DNA of 64,000 nt from Candidatus Woesearchaeota archaeon (GTDB lineage Archaea > Nanobdellota > Nanobdellia > Woesearchaeales > JAFGPW01): NCBI GenBank assembly GCA_016935985.1, contig JAFGPW010000008.1, positions 62,001 through 126,000 on the forward strand. The letters run 5' to 3'. The position numbers were made by a program, and so were the translations under genes. Positions 8,316-15,097 of this stretch are shown here, piece by piece. The notes under the pieces were generated by a model. That model saw nothing but the letters and a program-made list of their open reading frames with translations. It made no database searches and was not told the DNA's origin. Every line of letters starts with the position of its first letter. Within the stretch, counting starts at the first letter, position 1.

Positions 8316-8327
8316 TATACATATAAT
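8316..8327 (-). promoter_or_regulatory. TATA box of the NMD3-like gene
   Basis: ATTATATGTATA on the minus strand is centred 26 nt before the ATG at 8296. Confidence 0.6.
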
Positions 8328-8345
8328 GCTTTCGCTCCTGACGGC

Positions 8346-9551
8346 TCATTCATACCTGAGCGCGTCCACCGGGCTGAGCTGGGAGGCCTGGTAGGCGGGG
8401 ACGATGCCGGCGATGATGCCGACCCCGACCGAGACGAGGAGCGCGATGGCGACAATCCCGCCCGAGACGATCGTCGACATCTCCATCGCCGCGCCGAGCC
8501 CCTTCGAGATGATCCATCCGAGCCCGATCCCGAGGAAGCCGCCCACGAGGCCGATGCTCCCCGCATTGAAGAGGAATATGAGCATGATGTCCCGGTTCCT
8601 GGCGCCGATCGCCTTCATGATGCCGATCTCCTTTGTCTTCTCGAGCACCGACGTGAACATGGTGTTCGCGATCCCCACCGCCCCTACAAGGAGGGAGATC
8701 GCTGCGATGCCGGCGAGGAACATGGTCATCGTGGACGTCATGTCCGACATCCGCGAGGCGAACTGGATGTTGGACGAGACGGAGAAGTCCTGGTCCTTGC
8801 TCGTGACGTGGCGCGAGAGCATGAGCCTCTTCTCGAGCTTGTCGACGAAGGCCTGGACGTCGACGCCGTCCTTGACCTTGATGATGATGCTGTCATACTC
8901 GCCGCGGACGGAATCCTCGAGGACCTGGTACGCCTGGCTGATCGGCATGTGGATCGTGGAGCCGGTGCCCTCCTCCAGGATGCCCACGACGCGGAACGAC
9001 CGGCCCTCGATCGTGAGCAGCTGGTTGATGCCGATCGGCTTGTCGAAGTGCTCGGTCGCGAGCCGCTCGCCGATGACGACGACGTTCGAGTCAGCAGGCC
9101 CCAGCATGCGGCCCTCGCCGATCCCGTCGGTCGTGATGTCCTTCCATGTGCTCTGGTCGACGCCCGTGAGGCTGATGGTCGCCTTCTCGCCGAGGTAGTA
9201 GACCTCGACGCTGCCGCGGATCTGGGTCCCGATCGCCTTGACTTCGGGAAGGCCGCGCACGACCTGGAGGTCCTGCCTGCCGAGCGTGGCGTCGCTGGCT
9301 GAAGAGCCGCCATCGAAATCCCCGCCCGGCCCGAACCGCATCGCGCGGGAGTAGCCGGGCGAGACGGTCACGAGGTCCGCGCCGAGGCCCGATATCTGGG
9401 AGTTCACGGCCGCCTCCATCCCCGCGCCGAGCGAGACGATGGCGATCACCGAGGCGACGCCTATCACGATGCCGATGATGGTCAGCCAGCTGCGCAGCCG
9501 GCTGTGCAGCACCATGGTGAGCGCATGCCGCAGGCACTTGACGAGCTTCAT
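8346..9551 (-). CDS. MacB/FtsX-type ABC transporter permease
   Basis: The 401 aa protein has the MacB layout. A first TM at about 20-45 (SWLTIIGIVIGVASVIAIVS) leads to a large extracytoplasmic domain (about 50-265). Three C-terminal TM segments contain the FtsX signature (EIGIMKAIGARNRDIMLIFL near 325-345). It ends LSPVDALRYE, a typical MacB-permease terminus. Such permeases act by mechanotransmission to export peptides or lipids or to handle lipoproteins. It is the third gene of an ATPase, COG1361-like, permease operon and starts 40 nt after the COG1361-like gene. Confidence 0.92.
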   Translation of the reverse strand: MKLVKCLRHALTMVLHSRLRSWLTIIGIVIGVASVIAIVSLGAGMEAAVNSQISGLGADLVTVSPGYSRAMRFGPGGDFDGGSSASDATLGRQDLQVVRGLPEVKAIGTQIRGSVEVYYLGEKATISLTGVDQSTWKDITTDGIGEGRMLGPADSNVVVIGERLATEHFDKPIGINQLLTIEGRSFRVVGILEEGTGSTIHMPISQAYQVLEDSVRGEYDSIIIKVKDGVDVQAFVDKLEKRLMLSRHVTSKDQDFSVSSNIQFASRMSDMTSTMTMFLAGIAAISLLVGAVGIANTMFTSVLEKTKEIGIMKAIGARNRDIMLIFLFNAGSIGLVGGFLGIGLGWIISKGLGAAMEMSTIVSGGIVAIALLVSVGVGIIAGIVPAYQASQLSPVDALRYE

Positions 9552-9591
9552 GCGGGATGTCCCTCCGGACCCTCCTGACCCCCCGTCCTCC

Positions 9592-10899
9592 TCATCTCCT
9601 GCGGCTCCGCCGCTTCCGGTACCACAGGTAGCCGACGACGCCGAGGATGAGGACGACGATCGCTATGCCGATGCCCTTGAGCCAGGTGACGATCGTGGGG
9701 ACGCCGCTCGAGATCGCGCCCATGCCGCCGGGCTCCCTCCGTCCCTGGAAGTTCGCGTACTGGCTGCCGTTCGCGGAAGTGGCGTTGTATGCGGCGGTGC
9801 CGCTCTGCCCCATGCTCGCCTGCTTCTCGACGGTGTGGCGTATGCCCTGCGTGTCGGTGTAGACGATGTCTATCGCGATGCCGTCGCTCCTGCCGGTCCG
9901 GCTGAGCGTGTAGCTCGCGACCGTATAGTCGCCGGCATTCAGGTTGCCGATCATCACCGAGCTCGCACCGGTCGCCAGCCAGCCGTCCTGCTTCGGGACG
10001 ACGACGGAGACGGACGATGCGGGCGTGATGCCGACGTTCGCGACGGTGAAGGATATCTCGCCGTCGCTCTCGTCGGAAAACGCGACGTCGAAGTCGGTCT
10101 CGCCGCCGATGTAGACGCCGGCGATCGTCTGCGTGGTCACGTCCTCGCCGCTGATGGGATCGTTGTAGGTGAGGGCGAGGTCGAGCTTGTAGAGCCCGGG
10201 GTCGGCGTTGGTGTCGGCGATTACCGTGTACCCGATGTCCTTGGTCTCGCCGATGGAAAGGCTCGGTATGTAGACGCTGTCATCGGAGCCGACGGGGAGG
10301 ATCGTCCCCTCCTCGTTCTCCCAGGAGAAGACGAGGTCGTTGAGGGTCGCGGAACCGACGTTGCGGATGGTGAAGCCGATGTCCGTCTCCTCGCCCGGCG
10401 TGAGCACGATCCGGTCGATGTAGGTTATCTCCGCGTTCACCTGGTTCTTGACGTCGATCGGAAGCGTGTGCTCGACCTTCGCGACTTCGCGCTGGCTCTT
10501 ATAGTACTCCCAGACCGTCAGGTCGTACGTGCCGGATGGCGTGTCGCTCGCGGTCGCGAGGCGGTACTTGATGACCTTCGCGTCGGTGCCCTGCTGGTCC
10601 GACTTCAGCGTCCCGACGTCCTTGGTCGCGGTCTCGCCGGGGACGAGCGAGAACGGGTAGCCCGGATCGACCTCAATCATGAGGTTGTCGACCGTCTCGC
10701 CGCCGTCGTTCGCGACGCTGATGCGGACGTCGATGATGCCGCCCGCGATCGCGGGATCGGGGTCCTGATTGACGAGGCTCACGCTCGTGAGCCGGATGCC
10801 GGTCAGGTCAGAGGACTGGCCCGCCGCGGCTGCCGCCATGAGGGCGACGCTGACGATGATGTAGAGCCCGAAAAGCAGTCTCTCGATGGTGCGTGGCAT
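9592..10899 (-). CDS. COG1361-like S-layer-domain membrane protein of ABC operon
   Basis: The start at 10899 is chosen because the longer frame overlaps the ATPase gene, while this ATG has the Shine-Dalgarno GGAGTG, which includes the ATPase stop codon. The 435 aa protein has a signal/TM segment (about 8-28), several tandem Ig-like CARDB/COG1361 repeats in which a segment such as VNDQDPxPAxGGxIDVRI recurs, and a final TM (about 405-425) with a basic tail RKRRSRRR. It probably works as an extracytoplasmic partner of the MacB-like transporter. This gene arrangement is common in archaea; the substrate is unknown. Confidence 0.85.
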   Translation of the reverse strand: MPRTIERLLFGLYIIVSVALMAAAAAGQSSDLTGIRLTSVSLVNQDPDPAIAGGIIDVRISVANDGGETVDNLMIEVDPGYPFSLVPGETATKDVGTLKSDQQGTDAKVIKYRLATASDTPSGTYDLTVWEYYKSQREVAKVEHTLPIDVKNQVNAEITYIDRIVLTPGEETDIGFTIRNVGSATLNDLVFSWENEEGTILPVGSDDSVYIPSLSIGETKDIGYTVIADTNADPGLYKLDLALTYNDPISGEDVTTQTIAGVYIGGETDFDVAFSDESDGEISFTVANVGITPASSVSVVVPKQDGWLATGASSVMIGNLNAGDYTVASYTLSRTGRSDGIAIDIVYTDTQGIRHTVEKQASMGQSGTAAYNATSANGSQYANFQGRREPGGMGAISSGVPTIVTWLKGIGIAIVVLILGVVGYLWYRKRRSRRR

Positions 10900-10904
10900 G
10901 GGTA

Positions 10905-11648
10905 TCACTCCTTGGATCGTTCCTTGAACATCCTCATATGCGTGTTCTCCATGATGGACAGGATCCTCCCGTCCTTGAGCTCGATATGGGTGTGCGCGTA
11001 CTGCGCGAGGTTGAGGTCGTGGGTGACGAGGATGACGGTCTTGCCCTGCTCCTTCCACAGCCGCTGCATGAGCTCGATCACCTCCCGTCCGGTGACGCTG
11101 TCAAGCGCCCCTGTCGGCTCGTCGGCGAGGACGATCTCCGGCTCGGTGACCAAGCTGCGGGCGATGGAGACGCGCTGCTGCTGGCCGCCAGAGAGCTGGC
11201 TCGGGAGGTGGTGCGCGTAGTCCGCGAGCCCGACGAGCGTGAGGGTCTTGTCGGCCCGCGCCTTGGACTCGCGGTCCCCCATTTCCTGGAGCTCGAGCGG
11301 GAGCCTGACGTTCGCGAACGCGCTCATGGTGGGGATCAGGTTGTACTGCTGGAAGATGAAGCCGATCGTCCTGCCGCGGAGGGAGGCGAGGTCAGATTCG
11401 GAGAGCTTGGCTATGTCTTTGCCGTGCAGGAGGATGGTCCCCTTGCTCGGGATGTCGAGGCAGCCGATGAGGTTCATCAGGGTCGACTTGCCGCTGCCCG
11501 AGGCGCCGATGATGGCGACGAAGTCGCCCCGCCTGATGGTCAGGTCCACCCCCTTGAGCGCCGGCACCTCGACCTCGCCCATCTGGTAGACCTTCCAGAC
11601 CTTCTCAAGCCTCAGCAGTGCGGATGCTCGTCGTTCACTTACCATCAT
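10905..11648 (-). CDS. MacB/LolD-type ABC transporter ATP-binding protein
   Basis: Walker A is GASGSGKST, the Q-loop is FQQYNLIP, the signature is LSGGQQQRVSIARSL, and Walker B is VLADEPTGALD with an H-loop in VTHDLNLA. Length (247 aa) and the GALDS extension are typical of the MacB/LolD subfamily. It is the first gene of the ABC operon. A minus-strand TATA (CCCTTTTAAAG, about 11679-11693) gives a short leader before the ATG pair at 11648/11645. Confidence 0.94.
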   Translation of the reverse strand: MMVSERRASALLRLEKVWKVYQMGEVEVPALKGVDLTIRRGDFVAIIGASGSGKSTLMNLIGCLDIPSKGTILLHGKDIAKLSESDLASLRGRTIGFIFQQYNLIPTMSAFANVRLPLELQEMGDRESKARADKTLTLVGLADYAHHLPSQLSGGQQQRVSIARSLVTEPEIVLADEPTGALDSVTGREVIELMQRLWKEQGKTVILVTHDLNLAQYAHTHIELKDGRILSIMENTHMRMFKERSKE

Positions 11649-11732
11649 GGCATCATCTCTGACATCCCCTCTCCCCCTGCCTCTTTAAAAGGGGTGTGGA
11701 TGTGAGATACATAACTTTCTGGGAATAGGGGA

Positions 11733-11754
11733 GAAAAAAATAAAGGGTCCCCCT
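11733..11754 (-). terminator. T-rich terminator downstream of small secreted gene
   Basis: On the minus strand GGGGGACCC is followed by TTTATTTTTTT, just after the stop of the gene at 11769-12278. Archaeal terminators are commonly T-rich. Confidence 0.45.
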
Positions 11755-11768
11755 GCGTCATGCGCGGC

Positions 11769-12278
11769 TCAGCCCCGCAGGCCGCCGCCGTGCATCCCGC
11801 GCATGCCGTCACTGCCGCGCCTGCCAAGGGCGAAAACCTCCTCTTCCATCAGGCCCCTGCCGGGACCGCAGCCAGCGTCGCCCTCGGCGATATGCTCCTG
11901 ATGCCTCTGCACGAGCGTGTCGAAATCCTCCTCAGAGAGGACCTCATGCTGCATGCGGTAGCCGGCGAGCGCTTCTGCCGCGTCGAGATAGGCGTCGTAG
12001 TCCCCCTCGCCCATCGCGGTCCGGTAGGCCTCGGTGAGCTGCTGCCGCTCCTGCATCTGGGCGTGCTGCTCGACCATCGCCTGGAACCGCTCCTCGGTGA
12101 GGGTATCTTCCATCGCCTGCTTCCATGCGGCGTAGTCGCCCGCGTCGATCGCGTCCTGGATCGCCTGACGGCCGGTATCGTCCAAGCCGCCGCCCCAGAA
12201 GGCGTAAGCAGCGCCTGCCGATGCGACGAGTCCCACCAGCAGCAGGGCGAACAGTCCTAGCTTTCCATTCATCTTCAT
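11769..12278 (-). CDS. Small secreted alpha-helical protein with internal duplication
   Basis: The 169 aa protein starts with a signal peptide (LGLFALLLVGLVASAGAAYA). Two similar helical units follow: GDYAAWKQAMEDTLTEERFQ with VEQHAQ (about 47-75), and GDYDAYLDAAEA then LSEEDFDTLVQRHQ (about 90-125). A Gly/Met/Arg-rich tail (MRGMHGGG) ends the protein. GAGGTG lies 5 nt before the ATG and a TATA (about 12311-12326) gives a leader of about 14 nt. Function is unknown; the duplicated helical hairpins are superficially Spy/CpxP-like, but homology is not claimed. Confidence 0.75.
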   Translation of the reverse strand: MKMNGKLGLFALLLVGLVASAGAAYAFWGGGLDDTGRQAIQDAIDAGDYAAWKQAMEDTLTEERFQAMVEQHAQMQERQQLTEAYRTAMGEGDYDAYLDAAEALAGYRMQHEVLSEEDFDTLVQRHQEHIAEGDAGCGPGRGLMEEEVFALGRRGSDGMRGMHGGGLRG

Positions 12279-12371
12279 GTGTCATCACCTCATTGGCCTT
12301 GGGGAGGGCTGGGTCGTATTTAAACGGGAAGAAAGCGAGATGTACACCCCAGGTCCACTTCCATTAAATAT

Positions 12372-12380
12372 CTATATATA
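12372..12380 (+). promoter_or_regulatory. TATA box of membrane protein/HTH pair
   Basis: CTATATATA is centred 28 nt before the ATG at 12404. Confidence 0.6.
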
Positions 12381-12403
12381 GTTGCCCGTCATCGTGATCC
12401 ACC

Positions 12404-13099
12404 ATGGCCCTCCCACCTGCGCTCCCGATGCCCATGCCCGGGCCGATGATGCATGACCCGCTCGCCCTGAGCATGGACCTCGTCTACACCGCCATCATCT
12501 TCGTGCTCTCGATCGTCATCTTCCTGCGCACGCATGAGCTCTACGACCTCACCAAGCACAAGGGGATCGGCTACCTCAGGCAGGCGTTCCTGCTCTTCGG
12601 GCTCGCGTACGCCTTCCGCTTCCTCTTCCGGCTGATATCGGTCACCGGGCTGCAGCACGAGCTCTACCTGCCGCGCCAGCTCTTCCATCCCACGATGTTC
12701 GCCGTGATGGGCGTGCTCTCGACGCTCGCGCTCTTCTACCTCGCCTACAGCACCGGCAGGTTCAGGATGCGGCATGGCCATTTCCTCATGCTCTCTGTCG
12801 GCGTCTCGGTCGCGGTATCGGCAATCGCGTTCCTGACCCGGTCGCCGTTCCTCGTCTTCCTCTTCGAGCTCGCGCTCGTCGTGGCGATGATCGTCGGCAT
12901 CATGGTGAAAGGGGATGACGGGCACCGGCGCAGCCACGCCCGCCCCCTCTACCTGCTGATCGCTCTCTTCTGGCTGCTCAACCTGGTCGTGATCGGCCCG
13001 CTGCGCTGGGTGCCGGCATGGGCGGAAGCGATCCTCTTCGCGCTCTCGCTCGGGGTGTTCTTCGTGATATACTCCCGAGTGCACAAGTGGACACGATGA
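12404..13099 (+). CDS. Polytopic membrane protein, about seven TM segments
   Basis: The 231 aa protein has a Pro/Met-rich N-terminus and about seven hydrophobic segments (for example VYTAIIFVLSIVIFLR, LLFGLAYAFRFLFRL, FAVMGVLSTLALFYLAY, VSVAVSAIAFL, FELALVVAMIVGIMV). A leaderless promoter precedes it. Its stop overlaps the next gene's ATG as ATGA, which couples its translation to a winged-helix regulator. I do not recognise a family; a sensor or signal-transducing membrane partner of that regulator is possible. Confidence 0.75.
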   Translation: MALPPALPMPMPGPMMHDPLALSMDLVYTAIIFVLSIVIFLRTHELYDLTKHKGIGYLRQAFLLFGLAYAFRFLFRLISVTGLQHELYLPRQLFHPTMFAVMGVLSTLALFYLAYSTGRFRMRHGHFLMLSVGVSVAVSAIAFLTRSPFLVFLFELALVVAMIVGIMVKGDDGHRRSHARPLYLLIALFWLLNLVVIGPLRWVPAWAEAILFALSLGVFFVIYSRVHKWTR

Positions 13100-13374
13100 C
13101 GACACGCAAGCGGGACCGGCTGGAGGTGATCCATGACATCCTCAGGATAGTCCGGGACCATAGCAACTCGATCAAGCCCACCCCGTTGCTCCGCTACTCC
13201 AACCTCTCCTCACGGAGCTTTTCCGAGTACCACGCCGAACTCCTCGCCAAGGGCCTCATCAAGGAGATGGAGGGCCGGAAAGGGAGGAAATACATCACCC
13301 TCACCGACAAGGGCTTCCGGTTCCTCGAACGCTACCACATGATCCTCGGTTTCATCGAGGACTTCGACCTCTGA
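13096..13374 (+). CDS. Small winged-helix transcriptional regulator
   Basis: The ATG at 13096 overlaps the previous stop (ATGA); longer in-frame starts lie inside the upstream gene. The 92 aa protein resembles the archaeal COG3432-type regulators, in which a helix (RLEVIHDILRIVRDH), a second helix (KPTPLLRYSNLSSRSFSEY) and a wing (KGLIKEMEGRKGRKYITLTD) are followed by a C-terminal helix. It is translationally coupled to the membrane protein, so the pair may form a signalling unit. Target genes are unknown. Confidence 0.82.
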   Translation: MTTRKRDRLEVIHDILRIVRDHSNSIKPTPLLRYSNLSSRSFSEYHAELLAKGLIKEMEGRKGRKYITLTDKGFRFLERYHMILGFIEDFDL

Positions 13375-13388
13375 GCCATCCCCTGATC

Positions 13389-13507
13389 GGCGTCGGCAGG
13401 AACGCCAGTCGTCGCCGGAATGCGGCGCCGCGAGACCTCATCTCCCCGCAAGGTCGAGCATCCGCGGCGACGATGAGCCGTGGGCGAATGGGGCTTCCGC
13501 CGACGCC
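13389..13507. ncRNA. Strongly structured intergenic element, candidate ncRNA
   Basis: Arms 13389-13402 and 13495-13507 pair over 13 bp with one bulged base (GGCGTCGGC-A-GGAA with TTCCGCCGACGCC). Inside, 13409-13417 pairs perfectly with 13465-13473 (9 bp), 13420-13423 with 13458-13461, and 13434-13438 with 13451-13455 around a 12-nt loop. The whole forms a long imperfect hairpin of 119 nt. The strand is undecided: a minus-strand transcript could start about 26 nt from the shared TATTTAAA at 13524-13531. It does not match 5S rRNA, tRNA or SRP patterns I know. It could also be a 3' UTR or transcription-control structure. Confidence 0.4.
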
Positions 13508-13523
13508 CGTCCCAAAGGATACG

Positions 13524-13531
13524 TTTAAATA
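13524..13531 (+). promoter_or_regulatory. TATA box of signal peptidase operon
   Basis: TTTAAATA matches the archaeal consensus and is 27 nt before the ATG at 13555. The core TTTAAA is palindromic, so a minus-strand promoter is conceivable. Confidence 0.65.
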
Positions 13532-13554
13532 TCCTAGCTGAATCTGAAGGCCTT

Positions 13555-14214
13555 ATGCGCGGAAAATGGCATGAGCGCCGGAACTGGGGGACGACCCTGA
13601 AGCGGGTCTGGAAGTTCCTGTGGGAGGACGATTCCATCTGGAGCTGGATCACTTCCATCGCCGTCGCGTTCGTGATCATCAAGTTCATCGTCTACCCCGG
13701 ACTCGGGCTCGCGCTCGGGACCACGCACCCGATCGTCGCCGTCGTCTCGGGCAGCATGGAGCACGACGGCTCGTTCGAGGACTGGTGGGGATCGCCAGCC
13801 GAATGCGAGGCGGGCAGGTGCAGCCAGCGCGACTGGTACCTCGAGCACGGCATCCTGGATGAGGAATTCAAGGGGTACGACTTCCCCAACGGCTTTGACA
13901 CCGGTGACATCATGCTCCTCACCAAAGGGGATCCGGCCGAGCTCGAGCGCGGCGACATCGTCGTCTTCTACAATCGGCAGGGCACTCCCATCATCCACCG
14001 TGTGATACGGAAGTGGCAGGCGGTCGACACCTGGTACTTCCAGACCAAAGGAGACCACAACATACAGTCCATAAGCAACCGGGACCTCAATGAGTTCCAG
14101 GTGAACGGGAACATGATCATCGGCAGGGCGAGGCTCAGGGTGCCGCTGCTCGGCTATGTCAAGATCTGGTTCGTCGACCTGCTCAAGCTCGCAGGCCTCT
14201 ACCGGGGTGAGTGA
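13555..14214 (+). CDS. Archaeal signal peptidase I (S26)
   Basis: The ATG at 13555 is picked by the TATA spacing; it gives a basic N-terminus and one TM (about 29-58). The catalytic Ser is in VVSGSM (S67). The archaeal/ER-type His is in PIIHRV near residue 147, and the Asp region is TKGDHN. The enzyme cleaves signal peptides of exported proteins at the outer membrane face. A 40-residue insertion after SMEHDG with two Cys (CEAGRC) and the GFDTGDIMLL block resembles DPANN homologues as I remember them. It is followed by TFS with overlapping codons. Confidence 0.92.
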   Translation: MRGKWHERRNWGTTLKRVWKFLWEDDSIWSWITSIAVAFVIIKFIVYPGLGLALGTTHPIVAVVSGSMEHDGSFEDWWGSPAECEAGRCSQRDWYLEHGILDEEFKGYDFPNGFDTGDIMLLTKGDPAELERGDIVVFYNRQGTPIIHRVIRKWQAVDTWYFQTKGDHNIQSISNRDLNEFQVNGNMIIGRARLRVPLLGYVKIWFVDLLKLAGLYRGE

Positions 14215-14216
14215 TG

Positions 14217-14534
14217 ATGTTCTGCCCGAAGTGCGGATCGCTGCTGCTTCCCAAGAAGCATGACGGGAGGAAGGTGCTCGTCTGCAGGTGCGGCTATGCG
14301 AGCGGCGATGCGGGCGCTCCCACGCTCACCGAGAACGTCACCAGGCCGGACGCAGTGGCGGTGGTCGAGAGCGAGGACGCGGAGAAGACCCACCCGCTCG
14401 TCGACGCCGAGTGCCCGAAGTGCAGGCATGGCAAGGCCTACTATTGGACCGTCCAGACCCGGGCGGGCGACGAGGCCCCCACCCAGTTCTTCAGGTGCGA
14501 GAAGTGCAAGCACTCCTGGCGCGACTACAATTAG
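14217..14534 (+). CDS. tfs: Transcription factor S (TFIIS/RPB9-like)
   Basis: The 105 aa protein has the N-terminal ribbon FCPKCGS...VCRCG and a C-terminal ribbon ECPKCRHGKAYYWTVQTRAG DE with FRCEKCKHSWRDY. The RAGDE acidic pair at the hairpin tip is the cleavage-stimulating motif (D and E). TFS reactivates backtracked RNA polymerase by stimulating transcript cleavage. It overlaps the signal peptidase stop; GGGGTGA lies about 6 nt before this ATG, while GTG 14211 and ATG 14214 are alternative starts. Confidence 0.93.
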   Translation: MFCPKCGSLLLPKKHDGRKVLVCRCGYASGDAGAPTLTENVTRPDAVAVVESEDAEKTHPLVDAECPKCRHGKAYYWTVQTRAGDEAPTQFFRCEKCKHSWRDYN

Positions 14535-14540
14535 GCGGAA

Positions 14541-14550
14541 TGTATATATA
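14541..14550 (+). promoter_or_regulatory. TATA box of small coiled-coil gene
   Basis: TGTATATATA is centred 27 nt before the ATG at 14573. Confidence 0.6.
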
Positions 14551-14572
14551 GCTCCCTCGCCGCACGGTCCCC

Positions 14573-14800
14573 ATGGCCGGCGCGAAGCGGACGGTGTCCA
14601 GGAAGGATCTCGACGCGATGGCAGCGTCCTTCCAGGCGCAGATCGAGAGGCGCGACAGGGAGATCGAACGCCTCAAGGAAGAGAACCTGCTCCTTCTCAG
14701 GACCGCGCTCAAGCGCTCGCAGGAGTCTGAGGACCTAAAGGCCATCATCGACGGTCTGCGGGAGAGCCCCCCTCCTGACAGGAAAAAGAAAGATTTATAA
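14573..14800 (+). CDS. Short coiled-coil protein
   Basis: The 75 aa product is basic at the start (MAGAKRTVSRKDL), then carries a charged amphipathic helix (MAASFQAQIERRDREIERLK), and ends PPPDRKKKDL. A leaderless promoter precedes it. No family is recognised. Its terminal codons form part of the downstream gene's TATA element. Confidence 0.6.
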   Translation: MAGAKRTVSRKDLDAMAASFQAQIERRDREIERLKEENLLLLRTALKRSQESEDLKAIIDGLRESPPPDRKKKDL

Positions 14801-14812
14801 GTCACCTGTCAG
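14775..14812. promoter_or_regulatory. Inverted repeat flanking a TATA box
   Basis: CTGACAGG (14775-14782) and CCTGTCAG (14805-14812) are perfect 8-bp inverted repeats on both sides of TTTATAAG (14794-14801), the likely promoter of the acidic gene. They could be an operator or pair in RNA. Confidence 0.4.
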
Positions 14813-14826
14813 CGGAAATGGGTACC

Positions 14827-15027
14827 ATGGAAGAAGATTATGATGACTATGAAGGGACTGATGAGGAGGCCGCTGAGGACGACCTCGACGCCGCTGTCGA
14901 CAACGACGAGATGACCTCCGCCGAGGCCGGGTACCAGGCAGGGGCCGAGGAGTACGAGCACGACGAGGACGAGTATGAGGAGAGCGCCGACGGCGATAAG
15001 GGCGGCGAGTCTGAGGAATCCGACTGA
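14827..15027 (+). CDS. Small highly acidic protein
   Basis: The 66 aa protein is very acidic throughout (MEEDYDDYEGTDEEAAEDDL to GESEESD), with almost no hydrophobic core, so it is probably disordered. The ATG at 14827 is about 30 nt from the TATA centre and the alternative at 14818 about 21 nt, so 14827 is preferred. Codons are non-random and a promoter is present, but no family is recognised. Confidence 0.55.
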   Translation: MEEDYDDYEGTDEEAAEDDLDAAVDNDEMTSAEAGYQAGAEEYEHDEDEYEESADGDKGGESEESD

Positions 15028-15064
15028 TTCCCGGCCCTCCTCTTTCTTTTCTTTCCAGGCGAAA

Positions 15065-15074
15065 CATTAAAAAG
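15065..15074 (+). promoter_or_regulatory. TATA-like element of argS
   Basis: ATTAAAAAGC is centred about 29 nt before the argS ATG at 15098. Confidence 0.4.
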
Positions 15075-15097
15075 CCAGGCTGATTCTCTCTTCCCCC

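Noticed and set aside
13389-13507. 5S rRNA or tRNA identity for the structured element
   Set aside because: The closed terminal stem and about 120-nt length fit 5S, but the conserved loop sequences of archaeal 5S are missing, and no cloverleaf with a TTCGA arm can be drawn.
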